64,000 nt of DNA, from contig OW240916.1 in NCBI GenBank assembly GCA_933207985.1, positions 138,649,493-138,713,492 on the forward strand, written 5' to 3'. The translations under genes and the position numbers were made by a program. The notes under the pieces are model-generated. The model did not search any database, was not told the origin of the DNA, and saw only the letters and a list, made by a program, of their open reading frames with translations. This document shows positions 34,385 to 46,599 of the stretch, one piece after another (within the stretch, counting starts at the first letter, position 1; every line of letters begins with the position of its first letter). The stretch comes from Pelobates cultripes. Lineage: Eukaryota; Chordata; Amphibia; Anura; Pelobatidae.

Positions 34385-36240
34385 AAACACTTGTTCAAAG
34401 TGGAAAGCAATGCTTCTCACAGAAGAATCCTGATAATAATACTGAGAGCACAGCAATTTATAGGCATGTGCTGTTGACCCGGAAATATTCAATCAAGATA
34501 GTATGGGGCTGCACGGAGAAGACTATCACCAGGAAAAAAAAAAAATGTATATCATGCCTTTATTATTTTAAATTTATAAGTATATTTTGTAAAGAAAATT
34601 TTGCTGGAAATTGGAAGAAAAAAAATGCTTAGTTCAGTTGTTTCTCTGAAAATAAGCATTCATATTACACCATTTGGCTTTTATGAAATGAAATAAAAGC
34701 GAGCTGCATACCTATGGATGTCATTAAAGCGAATATATTCAGAGATTTATCATTCATTTTACGGTTAGGGGACTGTTTGCAGGATCTAGAGCATTAGGGC
34801 CGGGCAAAATATAGAAGTTCACTGCTACATATTACATTTGATTTTCATTTGGAGTTTCTAAGGGATACATCTCCTAAAACCAAAACCATTACCATAATGG
34901 CACCTGGTGAGCATGATTTAACTGGTGACATACATCACATAACTATAAAATGTCTTTCACAATAGGATCCAAAATTTAAAGAATAGTACATTTGGGAATT
35001 TCCCTCACTATGCTGTCTGTAGTCTAATCCTACCGTATAACAAGATGATTTTGGTGGATTATAGACTAAATCTGGACCTGCTATGAATTTAGCTAATCAA
35101 TAACACAAGTCCCAACATTTTTTCTGAAACATTGTATGAACCCAGCATCCCACAACTATGTGCAGTGGTTATTGGGGGAATATTTCCCCACCCTGTGTGA
35201 AATACATTCAGTAATGTTTCTAGGACTTTCTTCTCCATTCTAAAAGCAATAAAAACACTGATTATATTACAGAAATTTAAAAAGACGAACTTGTGGAGAA
35301 CGTTTATTGGATGAAGACTAGAGCCACATGAGACGATTATACAATGTGGTTGTAATGCACACCGGCATTAGCCTTAATCAGGGAAAAATTCAGATATTCC
35401 TATTTTCAAGTACGCTTATTATTTCCCCAATGTGATTCCTAACTGGATAAATTAATCAAGTTTTACCTCTAATCTTTCATTTCAATAACTAGTTGAGTGC
35501 TTTAAAATGTCTTCCAGGAATCTGAATTATTCTTTGACAGTAGATATTCGATCAGCTAAAAATTCATTGTACAGGAGAAAAACAAAATCACTAAATGGTA
35601 TTTAACAAAACACAACATACCTCAAATGTCAATGTACTAACCTTTTGAAATGCGGTCAGTAACAGTTCAAGGTATTACATGTTCAAACCGTAATACCATG
35701 AATAATAACAGGTTAATAGAGATGTACTCAATGTGTAATAATAAGATAGGGAAAAAAAGAGATATGCTTAAATAATGTATTACACTTTAGCAAAACCCAT
35801 AGGTTTTAGTCAAATAAATCTACTGTAGATTTAGTTGAAGAAAAAATTTCAGGTGATTAAAACTAAATTGCATTTTAGTCAAAAGGCTAGGACTAAAAAC
35901 TAAAATTGCTGTCAAAATTAACACTGTTTAACACTTCCTTAAAAATAATCTAGTTATTTAGGTTCCTGCATTGCACAATTTGTTTAATCCAGAATTTATT
36001 ATTATCTCTTTCTCTGTTAATAGCCCACCAGACCCTGCAGGAGCCTCATGTGTGCAGCTAATGTTCAATTTACAGAGCAGGAGATAAAAACTTCTAAAGC
36101 AAGTTCAAACCTGATTGAATATGAAATTTTTTTTTCCCCCATACTGACAGTGTGAGTCAGACCCAGGATGGTGTGGCTAGGGCGTCATAAACAGAAACAA
36201 AAGTGATTTAATTCCAAAAGAGTACAGGAGTATGATCTTT
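34385..36240. other. Intron 1, plain unique-looking sequence
   Basis: The longest stretch in the middle of the window where I see no repeat ends. No coding signs. It is a good place to look for conserved non-coding elements of the gene, but I cannot test conservation here. Confidence 0.4.
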
Positions 36241-36241
36241 A

Positions 36242-36490
36242 CAAGGGGTGCCCAATACATCGATAGCGATCTACCAATCTAAGTTGATTCAGGTAGATAG
36301 TGGCCGGCAGCATTCCTTTACCCTGGAGGAGAGAGAATGCGCGCAGAGGTGCGCAATGCACACCAACGTGCACCCCCTTCCTGCAGTGACACCCAGCAGC
36401 AGAAGGATTCCTGTGTGCGAGCAGCGCTGCGCAGGTTGGGCATGGAAGCCAGCAGCAGACACCATAACCACCTCAGACTAAAGTGGTTAT
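36242..36490 (+). mobile_element. hAT-like fragment (GGGGTGCCCAA end)
   Basis: It begins AAGGGGTGCCCAATACATCG and GATAGCGATCTACC, then a GC-richer part with GCGCAGAGGTGCGCAATGC. The matching right end is not seen. The same type of end occurs in the small element at 54896. Confidence 0.4.
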
Positions 36491-36922
36491 GATGTCTGAA
36501 CTCAGTGGGCACCAAGTCCCACATCAATTATAGACAGACAGTTTATTCACTGAAGGACTAGGACAGCCTGCCACACAGCCTCAAGTGAAGAAATGTCGGT
36601 TGCCTCATTACATACCAGTTACTGTCCAGACTACCGGCATGGACTGGTATGAGACAGAAGCATAACTCTGCCTCAACAATATCATATTTGGACGCCGTCT
36701 GCAGGGGACCGACTAAACCATTTATCAGTGATGTGGAACCTAGCACTATAAATCACTTCAATTTGTTGAAGTGGTTATGGTGTCTTCAGTGTTTTCAAAT
36801 GAATAAAAAAAACCACTAAAAATTACATAAAAAGAAAAAGGTAATAGGCGCTCACTACAGTATAGTACTAGGTGCAACTGGGCTGCAGTAACTAGTACAA
36901 GGATTCCCATACCTTGTGGTAA

Positions 36923-38193
36923 AGTATCAAGAAGAAAAGGAAAGTAACCGCGCCCAAAGATTATGTACAAAAATACGTACACAGGTCTTTTGAAATTATA
37001 CAAGTATTGGACCTCAAATAAAACAGAAGAAACAATGATATTGTACATACTGTTTTGCACTAAGTGCGTGATTACACTCACATTTAATTGGGCTGTGACG
37101 AAGTGCCCTTCGCCACTTGGTCCTGGAGAGGCCTACTTGCCAGCCTCCTCCCCTGTGACTATGACTCTTTCATGTATCTGGCTTTAAAGCCCCTAGTCTA
37201 CGTTCAGACAGACTATTTATGTAGGCTGCTTTATTTATCTTATGTTTTAGTCACCCTGTACCCATTATAGGTGCAGGGTGTGTGTAATGTAATTGTTTAT
37301 AGTGTGTGTGTATACTGTGTAATGTATTGCCTGCTCTCTTGTATTGCTGAGGTTTGCTACCAACTAGGTGGGTTTGGCTATGGAGCTGGTCTAGTGCCCT
37401 CTGTTGGTAGCAACAGCAATATGCACTACCTGAATTGCAAGACTGGTTCATTTGCATATTCGGGTAGATTTGCATATTGCTAATTCTGCAGGCAGGTGAG
37501 ATATTTACTGTTAAATATTGTCTCCCCCCACCCCTTTAAAAATGTGCCATTGTGTTGTGATAAGTCACTGTGTGTTGCTTGATGTGGTTTGACTGTTTGT
37601 GATTTTATTGAGGTTTCACAACAATGTTATTGTGGTGACCCTATTGTCTGGTCCCAAGGGAAATAAAGGTTTTGACAGTTCTTCTTGATCCCTCTAAATG
37701 TAGCCTTGTCTCGTTATTGGAGGGAGCTGTTATAATCACACTGGGGATTGCTATGCTCTGCATGCTCCCCTGAGCTTGAGTCACTTAGCTCTTTTAAGAG
37801 CTTGTTCCTAACACGCTCTTCTTGGAGGAGGGGTCTTCACCACACAGTCCTGGATGCTGGAGGTTCATACAGGGTGGACGGAAGAGTTTTTTCCCCACAC
37901 AGTCCTGGAGGACAGAAGCTGATCCAGGGTGGAAGGAAGACGGCAAGACTCCAGTCAAGAGACGGCGGTTGCAGAGTCTGCGGTGGTTGTGGTGTCTGCT
38001 GCAGCGCTTGGAGTCCTCAGGAAGCGCTAGGAGCATCCGTCAACGGAGGGTACTCAGTCGGAGTACAGGGAGCTCCGTTACATGGGCTATCTCAGAGCAT
38101 GGACGGAACAATACCCGTCTAAGGGGACCTGTGTACGTATTAATTTTGTACATAATCTTTGGACGTGGTTACTTTCCTTTTCTTCTTGATACT
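36923..38193. repeat. Inverted-repeat element split by LTR C
   Basis: The left arm 36923-36987 (AGTATCAAGAAGAAAAGGAA.. ..ACGTACACAGGTC) is matched on the other strand by 38193-38126 with only a few differences. The space between the arms is almost all LTR C plus its 5-bp duplication, so before that insertion the arms were about 145 bases apart. It is a fold-back element older than LTR C. Confidence 0.75.
37094..38082 (+). mobile_element. Solo LTR C, 989 bp
   Basis: It runs from TGTGACGAAGTGCC to GGAGCTCCGTTACA and is flanked by a perfect TGGGC duplication (37089-37093 and 38083-38087). AATAAA lies at 37662-37667, and GTAGCCTTGTCTCGTTATTGG follows, close to the corresponding site in LTRs A and B. 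It is a diverged member of the same LTR family. No internal sequence. Confidence 0.85.
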
Positions 38194-38582
38194 AAAAATC
38201 ACATAACTTGTAAACCCACCTCAGTTCCCACCTTCTGCCCTCCAATCCGTAACAGAAATTGGCCCTGCTTAGGGACACTTCAAGCAAGACAAGCCTCCTC
38301 TATGACACAGATATGCTGGCTTCACCGCCAACACATCACCCATTCCTATATAAACCCCAGCAAAAACCAGAAGCACTTATTGATGCAATATCTGTGACAG
38401 AGAGCAGGAGAACCAACTGTAGGAGTTCGCCTGCATTTGTCATTCAGGCCTTAGCATAAAACCATATGTTACAAGCACAGACATCTATGAGGACTACAGT
38501 TTGACAGCTTAGTAGAACAATTTTTAGCTATCTGCTCTTCAGTTTAAAATAATGTTGTGTACCATGACATTAACACTTTAAG

Positions 38583-39804
38583 AAGACATCACTCGGTCAC
38601 AGTTCTCCCCGTGCCACCAAGATGGTGGTTCTAGCAGTGTTTACCTTTCCTTGTTTGAGGCACTAGGGGGCTGGACTTCTCATGTGGCTACTACCTGTCA
38701 CTTTAAGTCCACCTGAGGCAACTTGCAATTTAGCTGCTGATTAGCCAACTGAGGGCACTGTCAGCTCATTGTTTCCGGTTGCCTAATTTTCCTTGATTTC
38801 CAGACTGACTTGGCTTGTTACCTCTGCTTTTGGCATATTTCGTTATTGTCTGTTCGCTGCCTGCACGGACCTTTGGAACCGTACCGGACTGTTCTCCTGG
38901 ATTTGCCCCGGTCTGTTTCTATGTAACCGGTTAGTGTTCCGGCCAAGCCCCTGTGCACAGATTCACAGCCCAGGTGGCTTCTTACCTGGTTACCGTGGGT
39001 TGTGATTATCTGAAAGGTGAGCTAACTTCTCTGCACTATGGACTCCAACCAAGGTAAGCTCTTACATAATGAACTGACCATCATGGAGTCCGCAGAGATG
39101 TGCAAGTTGCTTACCCAGCAAGTTTCCAGCCTGGCCCAGACTGTTTCGGAGCTGCAGCGAGATGTTCAGTTTCTTTGAGGCACAGTACGCCCAGCCCCGG
39201 AACCTGCATATTCTGAGCCATTTGGTATTATGCCAGAGATACGACGGTAGCCGTGCATCCTTCCAGTGCTTTAAGCCTCGGACATATGCTACTGACTTTA
39301 TCATGGTCCGCACGGCTATCAACTTGCTGTCTGGATGGATCGAAAGAGTCCTGTCCTCAACAGCTGGATATCATGACTGCAATGGACTTGCAGTGCACAA
39401 CTTCTAGAAAAACTACTGCTCCAGGTTCCAGAGGATCCCAGATTCCCAGAGACAGGGAAACCCGGTACCAATGCCACACCTCCTTGTTGCCTCCTTATGA
39501 ACCGGTTCCTAGAAAAACTCCAGAGGTTTCCTATGTTCCTCCTCTTGACTCCGAAGAACCTATGGAGATGGGGCTCATCCAGACCAAATTGACTCCTGAT
39601 GAGAGACTGGAGGAGAGGCCATGGCCTCTGTTTTTACTGTGGAGAAAGAGAGCACTTTATTTCTGTGCCCATGCACCCACTTAGGCCTCAGGCTCTCTGT
39701 TTGGGCACTATACAGATTCACCCGCCTCAGTGTATGTAGCTTCTTACCTGGTTACCGTGAGCTCTGACATCTCTGTACTACAACCAAAGTAAGTCCTTAC
39801 ACAC
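38583..39804 (+). pseudogene. Degenerate gypsy-type retroelement: leader and gag remnant
   Basis: A start at 39038-39040 (MDSNQGKLLHNEL) opens a 46-codon frame with leucines and QVSSLAQTVSELQRDV, like the coiled-coil start of vertebrate gypsy gag proteins, and stops at 39176. Further on, broken frames lead to a zinc-knuckle-like CFYCGEREHF from 39629 (CX2CX4H, last Cys lost by frameshift). The block CTTCTTACCTGGTTACCGTG occurs twice (about 38970 and 39750), as in LTR-proximal direct repeats. No protease, polymerase or integrase remains. LTR B sits at its right end. Confidence 0.6.
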
Positions 39805-40919
39805 TGTGACGAGACCAATCTCGCCACATTGCATTGGAGAAGCCTGGTTGCTCACCTGTTGCCTTTGGATTATGGCCCCATGTTAAAAGACTTCTTTTCC
39901 CCTGCAGAAAAGGCTTATTCGTGGCTTAATTGATGAATGCTGGGTGGCCTTTGTTCGGTTGCGGAACACGTGGCGGCGGCCATTTTAAAGTCCCGAACGG
40001 CCAGCGGTGTTCAGCGCCCAAACTGTGGAACTGTAAACGGACACTTATTTGCGCGAACACTGCAGAGCCGTCAGCCTCCTTGCTTCTTCATTCGGTCAGT
40101 TAACCGAATGCCTGTTCATTCGGTAGTTTAAACCGTAGGAACAGCATTACCCCAGATAGCCATTCTGTGGAGTCTATTTGTATGGAGAACAGACTTTGTG
40201 AACACTTTAACTCCACGGCGATTGGACTGTGTACATAGGATCTGAGCGCTATTCGGTACTTTTGTGCGCTCAGATGCCAGCTATCTGGGGATGGGTTGCA
40301 AGTATATATTTTGTCTGATGTAATATGTAATATGATGTAATATGTATTTTATTGTGTTTTAGAGTTTTACTGTAACCATGTGGGTAATGGAGTTTTTCCT
40401 CTGTCCTTGGAGATAATTGGATTACTTCCCAATTATCTCCAGGATAGAGGGGAGGGATTGTAATGTATTGGGGGAGTGTTTTAACCATGTCTGCCTGTGA
40501 TTGGTCATTGTACTATTTGTGTCCCAGTCTCCCATTTGGTCCCCTAGGGGAGTGTCCACCAGGTGGGAGACCTGCATAAATACTGGGCAGGTAGCCCTCA
40601 TTAAAACAGACCACTGCTTGACCCTCAAACGGAGCCTTGTCTCGTTCTTGGGGGGGGGATTTACTGAATGTTGATAGAGACTGATTGCTAGGAGTGTAAG
40701 CCGCTTGGGTGCTTTTCCTATTCGTCTGCTAGCAGCTATTCGTGAGGTTCCAGTTCGGGAGTTTGGAGTGCTATTTTGTATGCAGTTCGGGAGTTTGGAG
40801 CATTCCCTTACATGCGGTTCGGGAGTTTGGTGTTCTGCAGTAGCTGTGCCTGTATCTATGGAAGGGGAAGATCTCCTAAATGGCGGTTTAACCCTTTTAT
40901 GCCTGGGGGTGCCGTTACA
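39805..40919 (+). mobile_element. Solo LTR B, 1,115 bp
   Basis: It starts TGTGACGAGACCAATCTCGC, as LTR A does, and ends GTGCCGTTACA. It is flanked by a perfect CACAC duplication (39800-39804 and 40920-40924). The polyadenylation region (CATTAAAACAGACC) and AACGGAGCCTTGTCTCGTTC follow in order. It is longer than LTR A through extra sequence with CGAATG and CATTCGGT motifs near 39950-40130. No internal region. Confidence 0.85.
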
Positions 40920-41019
40920 CACACTCCCTATTTCGGAGTCCAGATTCCTAAACTACCAGCAAAATGTGTTTGAGTAAAACCACAATACAGTATAGTATAC
41001 AGTTCAGTATATGGTGTAA

Positions 41020-41075
41020 ATATGTAAAGCACTGTGGAATATGTTGCGGCTATATAAAATGATGATGATAATTAA
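41020..41075 (+). repeat. Possible LINE 3' tail
   Basis: GTAAAGCACTGTGGAATATG then GCGGCTATATAAAATGATGA. This resembles the 3' tails of the LINE copies at 22565 and 24840, but no coding part precedes it. Confidence 0.35.
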
Positions 41076-41698
41076 AAGCTATACGGCATGCAAATCTTGT
41101 AAAAAGTAAAAAAATAAATAAATACTATATATATATATTTATTAAGACTATTAGAAGAAAAAAAAAAATCATAATGCTGGTCATATGAAATGATGTCCAC
41201 TTTGTAAAATTTCTAATAAGTTTTAGATCACAGAAACCTTTCAAGAAGCCTGTCAGCCTTGTATAATTGGTAATGTCAAGCCAGATATAAATGAAACGTC
41301 AAGTGGAATACCAACAGCATTTCAACAGTCCTGTCCAGTTTTGTGAGCAGAAGTTGGAGGATGTGCAAGAGTGGCAATATTAAACGGTTAGACCAGTAGT
41401 AAAGTGTTGCACACCAGTATTAGCAACAACGGAGCTCTGTGGTAGAGGCCCGCTACCCTCCAAAACTGATGACTGCACAGCATACGGCGAATACTCAGGT
41501 AGGTCATCAAAACAAAGAAGCAACGTTTCCGCATTGAGGATCATGATGAGTGCTCACCACGCATGCCCAGTAAGTAAAAAAGTAAAGACAACTGTACAGA
41601 GCATGTCCAAGGCATGGGAAAGGCTGGAGGACAGATTGCTAGATTATAGATGAGGAACGCAATGGGTAAGTGAGTATTGTGGAGAAATGGGACTTGCC

Positions 41699-42185
41699 TT
41701 AAAGGACCACTATAGTGCCAGAAAAACCACACTCTTTTTCCTGGCACGAGTGCCATGAGGGTGCCCCCACCTTCAGGGTCCCACTCCCGCCGGGCTGGAT
41801 GGCAAGGAAAGGGGTTAAAACGTATCTTTTTTCCAGCGCCGGGCGTGGAGCTCTCCTCCTCCTCTCCGCCTCTTCGGCTGACTGCGCATGCGCGGCAGGA
41901 GCTGCGCGCGCATTCAGCCAGTCTCATAGGAAAGCATTCATAATGCTTTCCTATGGACACTGGCGTCTTCTCACTGTGATTTTCACGGTGAAACGCTTAT
42001 TCTAGCGGCTGTCAATGAGACAGCCACTAGAGGCTTTAGAGGCTGGATTAACCCATTTATAAACATAGCAGTTTCTGTGAAACTGCTATGTTTATTAAAA
42101 AAAAAAGGGTTAATCCTAGAGGGACCTGGCACCCAGACCACTTCATTAAGCTGAAGTGGTCTGGGTGCCTAGAGTGGTCCTTTAA
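41699..42185. repeat. CACTATAG-family MITE, 487-bp copy
   Basis: TTAAAGGACCACTATAGTGC to GCCTAGAGTGGTCCTTTAA. Core motifs CCAGCGCCGGGCGTGGAGC, GACTGCGCATGCGCGGC and GAAAGCATTCATAATGC are shared with 16429 and 32340. Its right TTAA is shared with the next copy. Confidence 0.75.
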
Positions 42186-42458
42186 AAAGGACCACTCTAG
42201 GCATCTAGACCACTTAAGCTCAATGAAGTGGTCTGGGTGCCAGGTCCCTCTAGGATTAACCCTGCAGCTGTAAACATAGCAGTTTCAGAGGAACTGCTAT
42301 GTTTACATTAGGGTTAATCCACCCTCTAGTGGCTGTCTCAAACAGCCGCTAGAGGCGCTTCTGCGCTTCTCACTGTGAAAATCACAGTGAGAAGAAGCTG
42401 CTGTCCATAGGAAAGCACTGAGAAATGCTTTCCTATGGACTGATTGAATGTGCGCGTC

Positions 42459-44172
42459 CAGGGCCGGATTAACATAGGGGCTGATGGAGCTGCAGCTCCA
42501 GGACCATGGAATAGGCCCATTGATTTTTTTTTTTTTTTTTAAACTTTATTTTTTTTTTTTTTTTAAACTCTCACACACATACTACTCTTACGGTTTATAC
42601 CTGGCTGGTATTTTATTGGCACAGCCAGTATTTGAGGCTGCCTGGCCGGTGCCGATATTGCCGTCATATTGGCAATAAAAATGCTGGTATTTTTCTAAAT
42701 TTAAAACAGAGATGATGCAATCTGCAGGGGAACAACTACAGAGAGACCAGACAGCAACTTCCACCGTTGCAGAGGCAGCCTACAGCTCTGCTAAGTGAGG
42801 AATGGGGGTGGGGGAAAGTTGCAAGGAGACATGGAGACACTAAGGGACATTGGCAGACATTATGACAGACACATGGGGACACAGTGTCCCCATGTCTCCC
42901 AGCCAGTGTGCCTAGTCTGTGTCTCTGGTGTCTCAGTGTCCCCATGTCTCAATGTCCCAATGTCCCCCAGCCAGTGTCTCGTGTGTGTCCCCATGTCTTC
43001 AAGTTTCCCCTATTTTCCCAGTGTCCCCTAGTCTCCCAGTATCCATAGTGTCTCCGTGTCCCCAGGTCTCCCCATGTTCCTATTGCCCTAGTGGCATGGG
43101 AACCATGGGAGACATGGGGACATAGACACATGGGAATACTGGGGGACACAGGGAGACATGGGGCATTGAGACACTGTGATACATAGGGTCACTGGGAGAC
43201 CTGGGGACATTGGGAGCCATGGGGCCCTGAGACACTGAGACCTGGAGTAATCGACACACGGACACACGGAGTCATGAGGGTACTGGGATACTTGAGACAT
43301 TGGGAGCAATCCATCTATACAGCATAAATCAAACCAAGTAGTTTTTTGGTGATTTTGCAGCATTTTACATCACTCCTTGTGATTTACATCATGTGATGTC
43401 ATACATAATTAATTATGCAAATTAGCAAGGCCAGTATGTTTTTCCAAGAAAGGTGGCAACCCTAACTACTTTTCACATACTCTTGCTTAAGTATGAAAAC
43501 TTAAGAGGGATGTATGGGAACAAAACTTGTGTGGACTGGCTGACAATGAAATTAGTTAAGGTAGTGCTGACTTTGGTCTCTCTAACACTGTGGCATGTTC
43601 CCTTTCTTCTACACTCACGATATATAGCTTTTCTCTGTCCCATACTATATAACAGGAGCTTCTGCCTGCTAGTTAGAAGGTAAGGGAACAAGTGGACCAG
43701 AGAGTGCTAGGGGACATTCCTTAGAAAGCGTTGAGTGAGCGCATCATTAGACGCATTTATGCCAAGCTCAGGGTGCTTTCTGCATAGTATGCCCCTAGTT
43801 GACCAGCTTGCATGATTGGAAGGCAGTCTAACATGCATTCATGCAATGCTGGCTTTCCAATTGTTTGGACATGTTCGCCCCTTTTGGCAGGTTACGTGAT
43901 TTGCGTCAGTGGCCCACCCTTTTACTGCACCCATTGACTTCCTGCTTGACTGGACCCTGCTGTTAGGGGTTATGGATTTACTTGAAAGATGAAAACAAAT
44001 TCGAGAGATTAGCATAGGGTATGTGTTTTTTTATAGCTGTTGTTTTCTTTCCCTCCAGCACCATCTCCATCAGATACATGACGCCTGGGAGTGTTTTAGG
44101 TCGATAAGATTCTGTAATTAGGCCCATCATAATTGTCAGCACCAGGCCCACTGGGCTGTTAATCTGGCCCTG
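42459..44172. mobile_element. hAT-like element, 1,714 bp, inside a MITE
   Basis: The left end is CAGGGCCGGATTAACATAGG and the right end (other strand) is CAGGGCCAGATTAACAGCCC. Flanks TGCGCGTC and CGCGCGGC agree at 6 of 8 positions, consistent with an 8-bp duplication that has aged. Inside there is a poly-T pair at 42525-42565, a degenerate minisatellite with ATGGGGACAC and CCCCATGTCTCC in both orientations (42820-43310), and plain sequence. No transposase was recognised. Confidence 0.7.
42820..43310. repeat. Degenerate GGGACA/TGTCCC minisatellite in both orientations
   Basis: It begins with a G-rich orientation (GGAGACATGGAGACAC), switches to the C-rich complement at about 42885 (GTGTCCCCATGTCTCCC) and switches back at about 43085. 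Frames of the type MSPSIPMCLCPHVS on either strand come from this and are not genes. Confidence 0.75.
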
Positions 44173-44364
44173 CGCGCGGCTCTTTCTGCGCATGCGTATT
44201 CGGCAGAGGACGTCAGAAGAGGAAGGAGAGTCCCCAGCGCCAAGGGAGCTTGGCGTTGAGAAAGGTAAGTGTTTAACCCCTCTTGAGCCCGGCGGGAGGG
44301 GGGACCCAAAGACACTATAGTGCCAGGAAAACAAGTTTTCCTGGCACTATAGTGGTCCTTTAAG

Positions 44365-45330
44365 CTTCACCCGGTCACGCATAGTAAAAATACATAAGAC
44401 AAAGCAGTCTCTACTTTAACCAGAAAAAGGTAAGAAATTAAGAAAAGAAGAACATATTCGGAGAGATGAAAAACAAGTTTGGCATGATAGAGCCACTTTA
44501 AGGGGTTAATAAAATAACATGCTCGAAAGTTTAGGAATTGCATGTCAATAATTACATAAGGAATAGTCATTAACCAAGTGATAGCCTATCCCTTATGTAC
44601 TTGATTCTTTCAGTTACTATGTTTTATTGCAATATATGTGAATTTTGGAGCCAAAACCCATGTTATATTAACTCCAAGTGATAGAACGTATCCCATACAT
44701 GTTGGCATGATTGCTGTTAATGTCTACTTCTTTGGAACAGGCTCTCTAGTAAAATATGTAACAAGTCTTGGGCATTATTACTGGAGTCCCTGCCAAAACA
44801 TACTTGCTACCAAAAAGATTTTTTTAACAGCTATCAATTTTCTGTACACTTCCTGTATTGCCAGAGGAAATTGCTTATAAGTTACTCGTTTTAAAGCAGA
44901 GATGTGTACAGTGAAATGCCAACGCAACATATATTCACTTTTATTATTAGACACACAATGTACATGTTTTAATCCATCACAATGGCATTTAAATATGCAA
45001 AGAATGTAAAGTGTGATTTTACCATAACTATGTGGTGCTACTATAGTGGTTAGAAACATTTTGACAGTCAAAGCCATTCCAAGGGAAAAGTTCTAGAATG
45101 AAGGCAGATCTGCAGTAACATTCCATTGTCTCCATAGGGACTGCACTAAATTTTAACTGTTACACCAGAAGCTGCACTAATCTCCCAGCAACATTTTCAT
45201 ACATTTCCCAAGCATGGTCAAACTATAACAAGGAAGCAAGGTACTATCCAGATCACCCGAGACAACAGAGTAACATGTTATTTATGCTGTTCTCTCAGAC
45301 TTTTCACCATTCCAATACCTAAAGTTCACA
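44365..45330. other. Intron 1, plain sequence
   Basis: Unique-looking and AT-rich, with no recognisable coding motif in the short frames at 44638-45077. Confidence 0.4.
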
Positions 45331-45334
45331 AGGA

Positions 45335-45520
45335 CAAAAAGCCTGAAGGTAATGATTCTACTCACCAGAACAAGTTCAATAATCTGGAGTTGTTCTGGTG
45401 ACTATAGTGTCCCTTTAAAAAAAGAGTCCCATTGAATCCATAAGGGGCAATGTAAACACTGCCTTTTCAATGAAAAGGCAGTGTTTGCATTAAAATGCCT
45501 GCAGTGTCCCTTTAAAGACC
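45335..45520. repeat. CACTATAG-type fragments with a hairpin
   Basis: CCAGAACAAGTTCAATAATC and its complement near 45390, then GACTATAGTGTCCCTTTAA. Next is CACTGCCTTTTCAATGAAAAGGCAGTG (45455-45485), a strong hairpin, and another GTGTCCCTTTAA end at 45505-45516. Confidence 0.6.
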
Positions 45521-46599
45521 CCACTGCACGGGTTGGTTACAAATACATAGGTTTGATTTTCAGTGCTTTTCAAAACAATATTCAATGATCACGAACTAGC
45601 TTCAATTTAGGAATTTTCCAGTTAATATTTTGAAAAATATAATTTGAAAAGGTTTTCCAAAAATATTAAATGTAGGCCTAGGTCTGGTTTACAAGGCATT
45701 GTGCCTGTTCATATTTAGCAGATAGATGTTAAATAAATCCAGCAAACAAATATTATTCAGGGATCACTCACATTGCAAAAGGAGAAAGGCCAGTGCAGGG
45801 TTACTCACTAAATGCTTAATTGTAACAAAACAAACAAAAAAAAAAAAAATTTAGGCCAAAATTGTTGATTTTGAAAAATTCTTCAACTCTGCTTTGTTTG
45901 GAACGGTTGCCAGGAGAAAGCCTCCTTTGTAAAAACTATATGGCAGCACGGCTGAGGTTTGCAAAGTTGCATATGAGCAAACCACAAGACTTCTGGAACA
46001 ATGTCTTTTTGCACAGAAGGGACCAAAGTGGAGATGTTTGTGCTGATATGCTGTGCATTATGGCCAGACACACAGCATACAAAAATGTATGTATTATTGC
46101 ATGAAAAGCCAATACTATTATGACATTCACAGTTAAAATGCCATGCAGAAGATTTATATTAAATTGTGTTCCGTATATAAATATTTGACGTAAAATCAAA
46201 ACCCTATTTCTCCTAAACAAAAATTATAGATAATAAAATATTAGAATATTTAAATGATGGTTAAATAGACCTGTAGCTCAGATTCTAGGTTTTGGTCAAT
46301 GCCTTCACCCTGAAAGGGTTAATGGAAACAAAAACCAAAATTGCAACATATGCATGTAATTGCACTTCCACTCCTGTTTAAATTCATAGAACCATTTCCT
46401 GTACAAATATTCACATAAATCACAATGGGGAAAACAAAAACAGACAAACCCCATCCCCCTCAAAAATGTTATCAAAACATTCTGACAGAAAACCAGGGGA
46501 TGACAAAAAAAATATATTCATTGCACCTCATCCAGTACAATGACCTGCTTATGGTGTCTAGACTGCACCTTCAATTTTCTCTGGGGCTGAATGTGCTGC

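Larger units (their letters stand above)
42182..44363. repeat. CACTATAG-family MITE interrupted by a hAT-like element
   Basis: Left part 42182-42458 starts TTTAAAAAGGACCACTCTAGG, and right part 44173-44363 ends GGCACTATAGTGGTCCTTTAA. Without the insertion it is about 460 bases, like the copy next to it. The interruption lies in the GCGCGC core of the MITE. Confidence 0.8.

Noticed and set aside
36245..36527. Opposed 60-77-residue frames near 36.3-36.5 kb
   Set aside because: They fall in a hAT-like fragment and have no motif on either strand.
37748..38397. 191-residue frame near 37.8-38.4 kb
   Set aside because: It spans the end of LTR C, its duplication and the fold-back arm, which cannot be a single gene.
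40422..40977. 166-residue minus-strand frame and overlapping plus-strand frames
   Set aside because: They lie wholly within solo LTR B and disagree with each other in strand; LTR A does not preserve them.
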